This document shows, piece after piece, positions 41,584 to 53,119 of a stretch of DNA of 64,000 nt. The notes beneath the pieces are model-generated. The model had not been told where the DNA came from and ran no database searches. It saw nothing but the letters and a program-made list of their open reading frames with translations. The translations under genes and the position numbers were made by a program. Source of the DNA: Gnetum montanum (lineage: Eukaryota > Streptophyta > Gnetopsida > Gnetales > Gnetaceae); the NCBI GenBank assembly GCA_015680685.1, contig MNCI01015505.1, positions 96,241-160,240 of the forward strand, given 5' to 3'. Each line of letters starts with the position of its first letter. Position 1 is the stretch's first letter.

Positions 41584-43569
41584 AGTCATGGGGGAGATGG
41601 CCACCTATGCTAATCATATGGGGCCCTCAGTTCTTTTTTAATTTTTGTTTTACAACGTTTTTGTCTTACACATTTTTGTTTTACAAATTTCTTTAACTTT
41701 TCTAATTTTTGTTTTACAAATTTCTTTAACTTTTCTAAGTTTTTGTTTTACAACTTTCTTTAAATTTTCTAGTTTTTGTTTTACAACAATGTTATACCTT
41801 TTCCATTTTGTGTGTGTGTATGTGATCCACCCTGTAAGTTTGTCCCATAATAAGTGTTCGGAATGATGGTATGAACTGTTTTCATATTGATTGCTAATGT
41901 TTGATTTTTACCTTTAAGTCACAATGTTGATACTAAGGTATGTTTCTTTTGATATGGCAGGCAATGAGTTCACTTCATCCATCCATCCACCAGTTTCTAT
42001 GGTCTCTCTCAGCTTGGAAATGTACAGTTCCCTTCCAATAAGAACTTAAACGAATCGATGACTGGGTATTTCTCAAACTAAGGAAGGACTCAAGGATTGC
42101 AAAGGGTGTGACTTCAAGGGAACTTGATGCTTTTGTGTTGGTCATTCTCTTGGGTGCTTGGATGTTTTTCTTCTTGAGTTTTCTTGTCATTTTGATGTTA
42201 CCCAATTGTCGGAAGTTGAGAAAATAAAAATAAGAAGTATTTGCATGGTATGGTTCTCATGCATAAAAATACAAAACAAAAAAAAAAGGAAAGTGAGAAT
42301 TCAAAGCACACCCTTAGACGAATAAACTTGGGCTACAAGCACTAGTTATGGAACCAAAAGTGTTCCCTCTAACTAAGGCCCTTCTCGCTTCCTATTCTCT
42401 CCTTTGTTTCGTCGGAATGGTGGTGGCTCTTGGAGGACGCATTCTTGTTACTTCAAGAGGATGGTTTAGCCGAATGCATTGATGCAAAGTCACTAGATGT
42501 GGTTGGTTTGAGGCTCGACTTGGAATGGGATTTGCTAAGTCACACTAATCATGAAACACACAAGGGGTTGTACACCACCTTGTTCTTGAGATTCCATTCC
42601 ATCCTCTTCTCTCCATCCTTCTCCCCATTGTTCACCTCATTGCTGGTTGTATCATTAGTGTCTATATTTTGGTTGATGCATTGCTTTATTTTTGGTAAAT
42701 TCTTGCGATTAAGACCTTAACTCTTGTTCTAGATGACATTCCCAGAGCCTACGGACTCTTTGAATGTGGGTTTGTCAGGGCATTAAGGGCATGAGCTTGC
42801 TTTGGGGAGGACCCACTGACATTCCTATTTTGAGCATTAGTTAAATTCTTTTCCTTAACATTTTGTAATTAATTTTATTTTGTTTATTTCCATATTGACA
42901 TCCATTTCATCGATGCCATAGTTGTCCCTTTTTATCTATCTTTCTTACTCCCTTTTTCCTTCTCCATTTTAACGCTACCAGAGGTTCGTGATTAGTCATG
43001 GGGGTACGGGGCTTGATTTTTTCGATTTTCTCTTAGCCCTGAAATTTTCAATTCTTTCCTAACCCCTACACCTTCAGTAGTCATTATTAAGATATCCCCA
43101 GATCCGTATTAGCCATACCACAACCTAGCCAATGAACTTACACTGAAGCAAGGTATTAATTACAAGATGATTCATTTACCCTTGCTAAAATAAGATTGTG
43201 TTGTGTGTGCAGATGGTGATCATATAAACAACAGATTGGATCTGGAGCAAATGCTTGGAATGGAATAGTGTAGAAGCAGCTATGCAAGGAGCAAGATCGA
43301 TGAAGCGCTTACCGATGGACAACGGAAGGCGCAATCTTGGCATTGGCAGCAGCAACACTTCTTTCTCTCTCTCTCTCTTTCTTTCTCAGCTACCAACTAA
43401 GGCCTGATGTCATTGAAATAAGGTGTTCATCCTTGTTGTCATGAACACCAGTTTTGTCAAGTCTTGTAATGATGATCCATTCACATGTCATCCCATTAGT
43501 TCCATTCCCCTCAATAATTCCATACCTTCTCGATATTATTGTAAGAAACTCGAGGATGAGTTTTCATTC
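41584..43569 (+). other. Long 3' noncoding region of D
   Basis: Starts AGTCATGGGGGAGATGGCC, as after integrase in E. It contains a TTTTGTTTTACAA tandem stretch (41645-41790), a block alignable with E (TTCATCCATCCATCCACC at about 41975 versus 51560) and a second AGTCATGGGGGTA at 42994. The extra 3' ORF seen in E is absent. Small open frames (42430-42720, 43423-43689) have no recognisable product. Confidence 0.6.
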
Positions 43570-43582
43570 AGTCATGGGGGTA
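43570..43582 (+). promoter_or_regulatory. Polypurine tract of D
   Basis: AGTCATGGGGGTA directly precedes TGATGAGATG, the LTR start. It would prime plus-strand DNA. E has AGTTGTGGGGGTA at the same place (56135). Confidence 0.7.
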
Positions 43583-44504
43583 TGATGAGATGCGATATGC
43601 ACAAGCCGCGATATCGCATCCCATGTGATATCACATCGTCCCCTGCGATGTCATGTATGCGATATCGCGGTCTGCCGCCAAATCTATAAATAAGAGGTGA
43701 CAGTCCCCTTATTTTCCATCCTAGGCTAGAAGTAAGGAAACTCTAGCAGATTGATCACTCCAGAGATAGAATATTTTCCATGTGCCTGCAGTAGGAGTCC
43801 CCAAGTGAATGGATCTTTATTCGAGCAGCTTTGTACCTAAACGCAAGTTGTGTACGGTAATAAAGACGAGCTTTGTGGATAAACCTTGCAGTGCATGGAA
43901 TAGGATTTTATTACCTACTATTTATTACCTACATTAGCGCGGTATGAGTATGACTTGATTACGAGCATTGATGAATGTGTACAGCTAATCAAGGAATCAG
44001 CTGCTCATCGCGATTAGATTCTCTCACCCTTATCTCCTAGAACGCGGGATAAGTACGACTTGGTTACAAGCATTCAAGGATGTGTACGGATGCTCATCAC
44101 ACTTAGGCTATTTAGGTGCCTCAGTATGACCACTTCGAGCACGTGCGTTACGCGTGGTGATCCCAGTAATGATTAGCGTTTGGTAGCCTCGGTTACATAG
44201 TTCAGGGTGTGTACGGTAAGTGGGAACGGATGCTGACGCTAGTTAACTTAGACTTAGTTAGTCTCTCAACCCTTCACTCTTTAGCATAGAAGACATAAAA
44301 CCAGAAAATACTATAAAAATCATATACCTCGGACTTACTTAACCATACACTGTGACAACTACAAGTAAGTCTAGGAAGACAACGAATGATTAACCCCATG
44401 TGTTCCATGGGGCGTGTAGGCATATAGTCTGTGGAGTTCGACCAGATCACACGTGCTACGCTCGTTTCGTATGGTTGAGTGTAGGGGTACCTCACCACTC
44501 ATCA
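43583..44504 (+). mobile_element. 3' LTR of element D
   Basis: 922 bp, TGATGA...TCATCA (inverted 6-bp ends). A TATA box TATAAATA is at 43685-43692. R/U5 aligns with 37712-38511. The U3 is short and contains palindromes GCGATATCGC (43608-43617 and 43659-43668) and ATGTGATATCACAT (43623-43636). Confidence 0.88.
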
Positions 44505-44964
44505 TAAGTACAACCACTTCAAGCATAGCATATAACACTTGGTGATCCTAGCAATGGCCATTTGGTATGCCCAGTAATTACCACTTGGTAACCCAATAGC
44601 ATTAATACAAGTTTAGGATGTGTAAAAAAAGTGGATATAGATACTTATGTTAGGATAGTTAGCTATAGAATCATTAAGTAGTTAGAATAGTTAGTTAGCA
44701 ACCATTTATCTTTTCACCAACACTTAGGCTAAACATAGATAGAAACTATAAACATAAATAAATATCATACACCTTAAATCCCACGTAACCATACATAAGA
44801 GCCTACACAAGTGAGAGTTAGGAGGACAACGATCATACATTTCCTTCAATCACAATCTTTGTCTATAGGCACACTTAGGAGCTAAGTCCATGGAATTCAA
44901 CTAGATTGCTAGTGCACGCTTGTGATTCATATGGCTGGGCATAGGGACTACTCGCTGCTCATCA
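44505..44964 (+). mobile_element. Truncated 5' LTR of element E
   Basis: Aligns with the last 460 bp of the E 3' LTR (56569-57028), starting TAAGTACAACCACTTCAAGC and ending CTGCTCATCA. The U3 and R portion is lost; the D 3' LTR abuts it directly. Confidence 0.82.
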
Positions 44965-44965
44965 A

Positions 44966-44983
44966 TGGTACCATTACTGAGGA
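44966..44983 (+). promoter_or_regulatory. Degenerate tRNA-Asp primer site of E
   Basis: TGGTACCATTACTGAGGA matches the D site TGGCGCCGTTGCCGGGGA at most positions. The differences are mainly transitions at C or G. Confidence 0.7.
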
Positions 44984-45109
44984 CTTAGTTTAGCTAAGTG
45001 CACTAAGAAGAAAAAGATAGTGATATTATACAAAGGTGTTGTGACAACAATCAATTATAAATCATAAAGGAAATAAGAGCAAGCATGTTGTTTTTTAGCA
45101 AAAGTTAAC

Positions 45110-47640
45110 ATGGCTTCTTCTTGTATGGACAAGTCTCCAACATTTACAAGTAGAACCAATCAAAGATAGAAGGTCCAAAAAATGCCCCAACAACTTCATG
45201 TTCTTTACATCAATCTAGATTCCTACACTCTAGATTTCACTTTCATCTTGCATCAAGATAAGTAGCTGCGATGGAGGGATATGGAAGGTAACATTGTGTT
45301 ACCTTCTGATCGATCTATTCCTGCCATGCTAATGAGCAACCTCATCAGGCTTTGCATCGCTGCACTTAATGTAGAATATGAGGTCTAGGACCACATTTAC
45401 CGAGATTATCACACCACTGATGGCCAGCAAAAGAAGGATTGACAAATGGAAGCACAATATGAGGCCTTTAAGGGCAAGAGTGTACCAACCCAATTATTCT
45501 TATAGCAGCATAAAGAAGGTAAGGACTTCTTTTCAAGCCAATCACAATACACAAATTCTTCTCCTTTATATGATGTGGAGATCCTTAACTAAAGGTTGCA
45601 ATCAACTATGAACAACCTAGGTGAGGGAAAGAATGGTTCTCAATACCAAGGGGCCTCAAAAAATAACAACCAAAGTCACTCATTCAAAAGTAAGAATAAC
45701 AACAAGCACAAAGACAAGGACCGAAGAAGAGGAACTAGCAGGCATCATACTGGTGTTGGTTCTTCTTCTTCCTCACCCTCATCATCTTCCTCCTCCAACT
45801 CTGACAAGAGGAGCAAAGGCTGAGATAGAAGAAAGAATAGTCATGATCAAGATGGAGATGAATGGCGGGATAGGGATGACCAAGAATAGGGGTAAGGACA
45901 ACAACAAAGGGAGGAGCATCATCATGAAAGAAGGCATAGTAGGACTCATCATAGACATCATGGCCATGATAGGGGCCATCATGATCATCATGACTATGAT
46001 GAACCTCTACTAGCTACCTAAAGTATGTTTAACATTTCAGAAGTAATTAGAATTCCAACAAGGCACTTGAAAGATAGTCAAATTAAGAGATTGGACATGA
46101 ACAACATTCCCAAATTTGAAGGGGGGATATAACTCAAATCCACAGAACCATCTACAAGCCTTTCATGATGTCTGTGCCTTATAGTATATTGAAAATGAAT
46201 GGTAGAAGTTGAAACTATTCTCGAGAACACTCATTAAGGAAGTTGAAAGATGGTATCAGTCCTTAGAACCAGAATCTATACATCAATGAAGTACGATGCT
46301 AGAGCTTCTCAACAAGAAGTACTAAAAATACTCTAGAGTGTCCAACTTGTAGAGACAAATCCAAGGATGGAAACAAGGTAATCACGAGTCCTTGAATGTA
46401 ACCATGAGAAGGTAATATTCTCTTTTGCACCAATGCTTAGGCCATAGATACTCCCAAAGGGATTAGCTGCAACATATCATAGATGGACTCAGGAATTAAA
46501 CAAGAAAAACTCTTCATGTTTATGCCCAAGGGAGACTTTTTGAGCTATAGGCCCATCAGATCCAAAGGTTGATAGATCTGGTGGCCAAGACAAAAGTTGA
46601 ACTTAAAAAACATAAGAGTATAGAAGAATAAAACAAGGATCTCTCCATTTGCAAAAGGGAGATGCATTTTTGTGATACTGAGGAGGAGGCACTAGCACTG
46701 CTTGATGAAGTGATGTAGAGAAAAACCTTGTCGATACAATTTTTTTTTACCAAAATATTAGCTAAGGTGGATAAGATGTGGGACTCCTTTGATGAGAAGT
46801 TCCAAATAGCTCTGAAGTTTGTCGAAGAATGAAGAGATCAAGGGGGTAGTGGTCAAGAAAGAAGGAATAAAAAGGATGCAGAATAGAGATATTATAAGAA
46901 TAAGGGTAAAGCTGCAACAATAGTGGAGGTTGTAGATTTAGAAACAGATGATGATGGTTATTACATTTGTTAATATGAACATCCTAAGGGATGTTGTTTA
47001 GTGGTGTCACATCTACAAGAATCTGGAGTATACACTTTAAATCCTAGATTGGCAAAACAGCAAGCACCCAGGTGATTGCTTTATTAACAAGGCAACTATA
47101 GGTAGCAGTTCCACCAACAAACATATTATTCGAGTGGAGCACCTCCTCAACCTTAGGAGCAGTATCAACAATGGCAACATCCATAGTCGTGGGGGATGCC
47201 ACCACCACGGTAGCAATATCCTTACAGGAAACCTTATTCCTATGGATACTATGTCCAGTAGCCTGTATCCCTGCATGACTCCTCTAGCCATGCATGCTTC
47301 CCTTACCACTACTACCCTCCAAAATACTATAAAGCACCTTCTTCAAGTGGGGAGTCTTCTTTTCCCTTCCATCCTTCTCAACACCCATCAACTCCTACAC
47401 CACAACCAACCATACCTTTGCCACCTACTCCATCTATGCATGGTGAAATTCTAGCACTGCCACAACAAAGAAATGCTACAAGGGTAGTGAATCTACAACT
47501 AGATATCCATTCAAGTGGTCTTGAATCCAAGCCTTGTAAAAGGCCATTCTTTAGAACCAGTAACCCCACAAAACCCTCACAAACACCTATGGCTAACCAA
47601 CCCTACTACTTCTACCTCTAAAAGTCCTACCAAGACACCT
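45110..47640 (+). pseudogene. Element E: gag
   Basis: From ATG 45110 (MASSCMDKSPTFTSRTNQR) the same order as in D is found. It has an N-domain (DFTFILHQDK, LRWRDMEGNIVLPSDRSI), then a Ser-rich and His/Arg/Asp-rich stretch (45700-46010: SSSSSPSSSSSSNSDKR; HHGHDRGHHDHHDYDEP). The capsid part begins RIPTRHLKDSQIKRLDMNNI at about 46050 and is frameshifted afterwards. A degraded knuckle (YEHPKGC at about 46975, first Cys lost) follows, then a Pro/Gln-rich tail ending KRPFFRTSN at about 47545. Many stops. The open frames on either strand in the low-complexity part are repeats, not genes. Confidence 0.8.
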
Positions 47641-47659
47641 TCAAACCAAACATTTCTCT

Positions 47660-48120
47660 AAATCCATATTATCATGTTGACCCATGTGGTCAAAAATTGG
47701 ATAAAGGTTGGCCATCTTCCTAAGAAGTGATATGATCTTGCGAGTCCCCTCATCTACTTATAGATCATAGGAAATGAACCATGCAAGGCTCTTTTGAATT
47801 TAAGTTCCAGAGTCAACTTGATTTCCCAAGAAATGTACAAGGCTTGGAACCTACATCCTTTGAAAAAGAGCAACATCTAATTAGAGCTAGCAGATCAATC
47901 CATCGCTATTCCTCTAAGATTAGTGAAGGACATGGTGACCAACATTTATGGATGGTCCTATCCTACTGATTTCCTAATGATCTATGTGGAAAATTACAAA
48001 GGGGACTTTCCTATTATTATGGAAAGGGCATGGTTAGGCATGATTGATGCCAGGATGAGGATTTAAGATCCATCCTTGGTAAAGTTAAGAAGAAGAGAGT
48101 TCTATGAATTACATATAATG
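47660..48120 (+). pseudogene. Element E: aspartic protease, active site lost
   Basis: Reads NWIKVGHLPKK, then CKALLNLSSRVNLISQEMYK, LADQSIAIPLRLVKDMVT, GWSYPTDF, GDFPIIMERAWLGMID. The catalytic Asp of LLDS is Asn (LLNL), so the enzyme would be dead even without the stops. Confidence 0.8.
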
Positions 48121-48379
48121 ATATAAGGTGCCATTACATGTAGAAATTGTGGACCATCAAAGACACATCACTTCAAGCATGCAATCAGTGTGCTGAAATA
48201 GCAATGATTTAAAGGTACTTGTATGTAGCAGCCACAAAACAAGAAGATACCCAGTGGCTAATAATAGATGATCAAATTGAATCAACCATGTGCATGGAAC
48301 CAATTGAGAGCCTTACCAACACTTATGTTGAAAGCATGAACAAAATTGAGTAACTCCATCATCAACTCTTTAATGCACA

Positions 48380-49860
48380 AAATGAAATGGATTGGAAAGA
48401 GTTGGAGATCCTTGATAACTTCAAGCAAGAGCCCCTTGAACTAAAGACTTTATTGGCAAGCATGGAATATGCTTTTCTCAATAATGGTAAGCCATGATCA
48501 TCAATGTTAGACTTGTTCCTACATAAAAGCAAAAATTATTGAAAGTGGTGAACAAATAACCAACAATCTTTTTTTGGTCATATCATGAGCTTATAGGAAT
48601 AGGTCCTTGGATATGCCATAGACTCCTCCATCAAGCCAACAAGACAATCATAACAATGATTAAATCGCAAGCTTAAGCAAATTGTCAAAGAGAAGATTAT
48701 GCAACTCCTCAAAGCTAGGTTCATCTACCTAATTGCCAATAGTGAATGGGTTAGCCCACTCGTTATTGTTCCAAAGAAAGAAGGAAACTAGAGACTATGG
48801 TCCAACACCTAGTCCAGATAGCACCATAGGACTAAGTCATTTTTGGACTAGGTGTTGGACCTAAGGACTAAGTCATTTGTGGACTAGGTGTTGAAATCCA
48901 GATAGCACCATAGGACTAAGTCAATAGTACATTCACAAGTCTCTAAGGTACTTTTGCATACAGAAAGATGCCCTTTGGCCTATGTAACGCCCTTGCTACA
49001 TTTCAATGATTGGTCCTCAACATATTTCAACAAAAAATTGGTAGTAGGATAGAAGTCTTCATGGATGACTTTCTACCTATGGGACTACATTTAAGCAAGC
49101 CTTGGACCACCTTGAGCAAGTACTTTAAAGATGTGTGGAGAGCAATTTAAGGCTCAACTGGCAAAAGAGCCATTTGATGGTCCAAGAAGGCATTAACTTG
49201 GGGCACAAAATTTCTAGCAAAGGGATCAAGGTAGACTAAGAAAAATTATGGATCATCTAAGGAATTACCAAGCAACTTGAAACAGTGAAAGATGTAAGAT
49301 CATTCCTTGGCCACATTGGTTATTACAAGTGCTTCATCAAGAACTTTTTGAAAATCATTAAGCCATTGGTGGAGGTAACAAAGAAGGATGCACCTTTTAC
49401 TTAGGCTTGGGAATGCAAAAGTGCATTCTAATAATTAAAGTAGAAGCTTGTAGAAACTCCAATTCTACAGGTCCTTGACTAGTTCATGCCATTTTACATC
49501 ATTATTAATGCATCTAATTATGCTTTACAGGTTGTGCTTACATAATTGAATGATCATAAACATCCCTACTACATCCATTGTGCAAGCTCAAGCATTGTAA
49601 GTGCATAATTAAAATACACCACCACTGAAAAAGAGCTCATGCTAGTGGTGTAATCTTAGAAAAATTTAGGCACTATGTGCTTGGATATCAAGTTCTTGTG
49701 AACATAGACCACAGTCATATCCAGTTCCTCATGAACAAACCAACAGTGAGCTTTCATGTCATACGGTGACTAGTGATTCTTTAGAAGTTTGACCTTACTA
49801 TGGTGGACAGAAAGGAGATTGATAATGTGGTCACTAACCACTTATCTCGATTATGATGGG
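48380..49860 (+). pseudogene. Element E: reverse transcriptase and RNase H, rearranged
   Basis: The linker reads KELEILDNFKQEPLELKTL at about 48395. The RT finger region to about 48795 is followed by a short rearranged insert (48801-48923) in place of about 130 bp containing the CIDFRLLN...DHFPL block. RT then resumes at GTFAYRKMPFGLCNALATFQ (about 48950) and the catalytic VFMDD (about 49050). The thumb has SLATLVITS-equivalent sequence. RNase H follows at about 49500-49860 (HYVLGY- and VTNHLSRL-equivalents). Frameshifts and stops are abundant. Confidence 0.8.
48801..48923 (+). repeat. Complex direct and inverted repeat inserted in the E RT gene
   Basis: TCCAACACCTAGTCC (48801-48815) is the exact reverse complement of 48845-48859. 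A 30-bp segment (48828-48857) repeats at 48864-48893 with one mismatch. A 27-bp segment (48813-48839) repeats perfectly at 48897-48923. The 27-bp piece is derived from the element itself (ATCCAGATAGCAC in F). Confidence 0.92.
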
Positions 49861-51240
49861 ACAACAAAGAGGATGAAGGATCATTATCTAATCAATTTTC
49901 AGACGAACTCCTCTTTACCAAAGTTGTAGTTAAAAGTCCCAAGGATTCCAACTAGTATGATCACATCCTCTTCTACCTACTCACTTAGGAGATGCCACAT
50001 GAATGGAACAGTAGGAAGAAACAATAGTTTCTCCATCAAGCCAAACACTAAGGGCAACCTCTACAAGAGATATGATAATGACATGGTATGATGGTGTGTA
50101 CCTAATGCTGATCAACTTTGAGTCCTCTAGGATGCTCATGAAGGCCCTTGTGGGGGCCACTATGCTAGGAGGAGGACAGTCATTAAAATCCTCATGGCAA
50201 GATATTATTTACCAACAATCTTTAGAGATGTCCATTAGTTCTTCTATTCATATGATATATGCCAAAGAGATGGAGGGATAACTACATAAATGGAAGGGCC
50301 TCAATAGTGGATTCAACCACTTAAGCCTTTTGATCTTTAGGAAATTGACTTCATGGGACCCATTAATCCTATGTTCAATGGAAAGGTATATATCATTGTC
50401 ATTGTTAACTACTACACTAAGTGGGTTGAAGCTGTCATCATCACTGACTATTCATCCTCTATAGTGGCACGATTTGTACAACAAAATGTGGTTAAGGGCA
50501 CTAATTTTTTATAATGAAACACATTTTACAAGTGCCACTTTTTGAAAACTTATGCAATGCTTGGGGGTAGAACACAAACTCACAACACCATATCATCCCC
50601 AAGCCAATGGTCAAGCAAATGTTACTAATAGGGAAATAACTAAGATACTAAGATGTATAGTTAGTAAGTATAGGAAGGATTGGAGCACCAAACTTAACAA
50701 CGCTCTTTGGCTTATCAGTCAACTTGGAAACTTCCTATAGCTTATTTTCCTTATGAGTTAGTATATGAGAAACTCCCAACTCTTCCTATCTAAGCAAAGC
50801 TTTGTACACTTGCAACAACCTATGAACTTGACCTTAATTTGAGTCTAGCCCAAACAGAATAATTAATGAACTTAAACACACTAAAAAAATCAATTAGTAG
50901 CCCTATCCTTGAATGAAGTGCATAAGGCACACAACAAACAACATCATGACCTTAAAATAAGAAAAGTTAAATTTTAATTGAGAGATAAGATTCTCTATTG
51001 GAATCCCATGCATGTACCTCAATGCACAAAATTCCAAATGCTATGGAAAGGACCTTATATTATCCATGTAACTTTTCCATTTGGGGCCATGACAATTTAC
51101 CATTCTTCTAGCCTAGGCAAATGGTTATTGGTCAACATGCAACAAGTCAAACCTTTTCTGGAATCAAAGATGACCAATGGTAACATCACCTCTACTAATG
51201 ACCAAGCATGTTCTATTTTTTGGATCCCCTCTTTCTAACT
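49861..51240 (+). pseudogene. Element E: integrase
   Basis: Begins with the linker after RNase H. Core motifs are EIDFMGPINPMFNG-like at about 50340, YNETHFTSATF at about 50510 (the Asp of the FDN motif lost), CLGVEHKLTTPYHPQANGQA at 50555 and TNREITKILR with the catalytic Glu. A C-terminal part follows in an open frame at 50978-51238 (YWNPMHVPQCTKFQ, GPYIIHVTFPFGAM, NMQQVKPFLES). Several frames are needed to read it through. Confidence 0.82.
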
Positions 51241-53119
51241 TAGTTGTGGGGAAGATGGCCATCCATGCTAAGAGCTTGTGATGGCTTCTTAGTTTTCAAC
51301 TTTTTTTTACATTGTTCTTTATGCATTTTTTGTTTTCTTGAGTATTTTGATATATTTTTCCTTATTTAAATTTTCTTACATGTGTTTTCTTCTTTATTAC
51401 CCATCAAGACTTTGGTGCCTAGTATAATTGCTAATTGTTGGAAGTTCAATTGAACTATCCTTCATGCCTGAAGTGATTACTTAATAACTGGATTTCATCT
51501 TTGAATTATGACATCAATTAATATACCATTGATTTTCTTAGGGTATCAAGTAGTGAGCCCATGTCATCCACCCATTCCACTCAACTTCATGGACTTCTTT
51601 CATCTTGGAAGCATGGGATCCTTTCTTAATTATAATTTATAAAAGAATTTATAACCTTAATACTTAATGAACTTAGAACAAATGAAGTGGAATAAATAAG
51701 GATGTGGCTTCAAGGGGACTTATCACCTTTTGTACCAGTCTATCTTCTTGACTCTTATGGGTATTCTCATTGAGTCCTCATTATTCCTACTATTGACCAT
51801 TAAGAGGAAGCATGTCTTTGCATGGTGTGGTTCCCAAAATAAAAATGAACAATAAACATGGGAATTCAAAGCACATCCCTTAGACAAAAAAATGAGCTAC
51901 AAGCACTGGTTATGGGGTTGGAAAGACATGTTACCCATGCCTGAAAGCACCCCTCTAACTTCTCTCTTTGGAATGGTGGATGATCTTTGGGAGTGGTCAT
52001 GAATTATGGGGGTTGAAATATATAAATGTGCCAATGCAAAGTCACTAGATATGGATGGACTTGGTTCTGACTAAGGATGGGAAAATATTAGATCATAATA
52101 ACCACATGTTCCACAAGGACTTCATGCAACCAGGATTTGAGACTCCATTACCACACACACACTTTCCCATCATTCAAAATCTTGGCCTCCACCACGTCAC
52201 TACCTCCTATCATGGTTAATTAATATGTCTCTTTTGGTATGTCTTAATTCTTTAATGCTTTCTTGTGTGGGTTTGGTTTTTAACATTCCATAACCATTAA
52301 TCATCCTTTATGCCTATAGACTCCTAGGTATGAGGACATGCAAAGGCATTAATGGCATGAGCTTACTATGGGAAGGATTCTCTTGCATACTCTTTGGTTT
52401 GGTTCTATTAAGCTTCTTGTCCCTTAGTTATTTTGCATTCAATTCCATTATTTTACAAAAGAAACATCAAAATTTACCATTCTTGACCTGTGAAATTTTC
52501 TCCAAATCTCCTTTCCTAAACCAATCTCATGCCCTCTTCCATGATTGGTCATCATTCTAGGCCTTTCTTGCTTCCTTTGAACTCTAATTTTGTCTCAAAA
52601 ATTTTCACCAATACTTAGTTATTATCTGTGAAAATTGTCATAAATAGCTACATCAATGCATCCACATTGATGCATAAGAAAAATCCTATAAATATGCATA
52701 AAAAATTTGCCATTTTTCACATTTCCATTCTAACACAAGGGGAGTTTTTGCCATTTTGAGAGCCCAAAGACCTTCTAAGCATCATAACTTCCACATTGCT
52801 TATCTGATTAACCTTATTTTTTGATCCCCTAGCTACTGGAGGTAAGCTTTATGTCATGGGGGCAATAAATCTTTGGGTTATGAAAAAAATTTGGGAATTT
52901 TTCTAACTCCCTAAGGTTTAACTATTAAAATAACATTAAAACTCCGATCTACACCAAGTTAAACCTCATAAACAAACTCTGGTGGCTAATGAATAAAATA
53001 ATGAACTTACCACGATCACAAATGAACCTAAGTATAATTTAACCAAATGAGAAAGGTATCAAAAAGAAACTAAGGGTTACACATTAATTACTAATCCTTG
53101 GTTACATTTATGATCATAG
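51241..53119 (+). other. 3' spacer of E between integrase and the extra ORF
   Basis: Starts with the PPT-like TTAGTTGTGGGGAAGATGGCC. It is alignable with 41584-43010 of D, including GTCATGGGGGCAATAA at 52853. No coding sequence is recognised. Confidence 0.6.

Noticed and set aside
43423-43689. 88-residue plus-strand frame before the D LTR
   Set aside because: It runs through the polypurine tract into the U3 palindromes, has no recognisable domain and is not conserved at the same place in E.
45596-46013. Overlapping frames of Ser-rich, Thr/Leu-rich and Met/Ile-rich proteins
   Set aside because: Shadows of the Ser/His/Arg-rich low-complexity part of the E gag; only one frame agrees with D and F.
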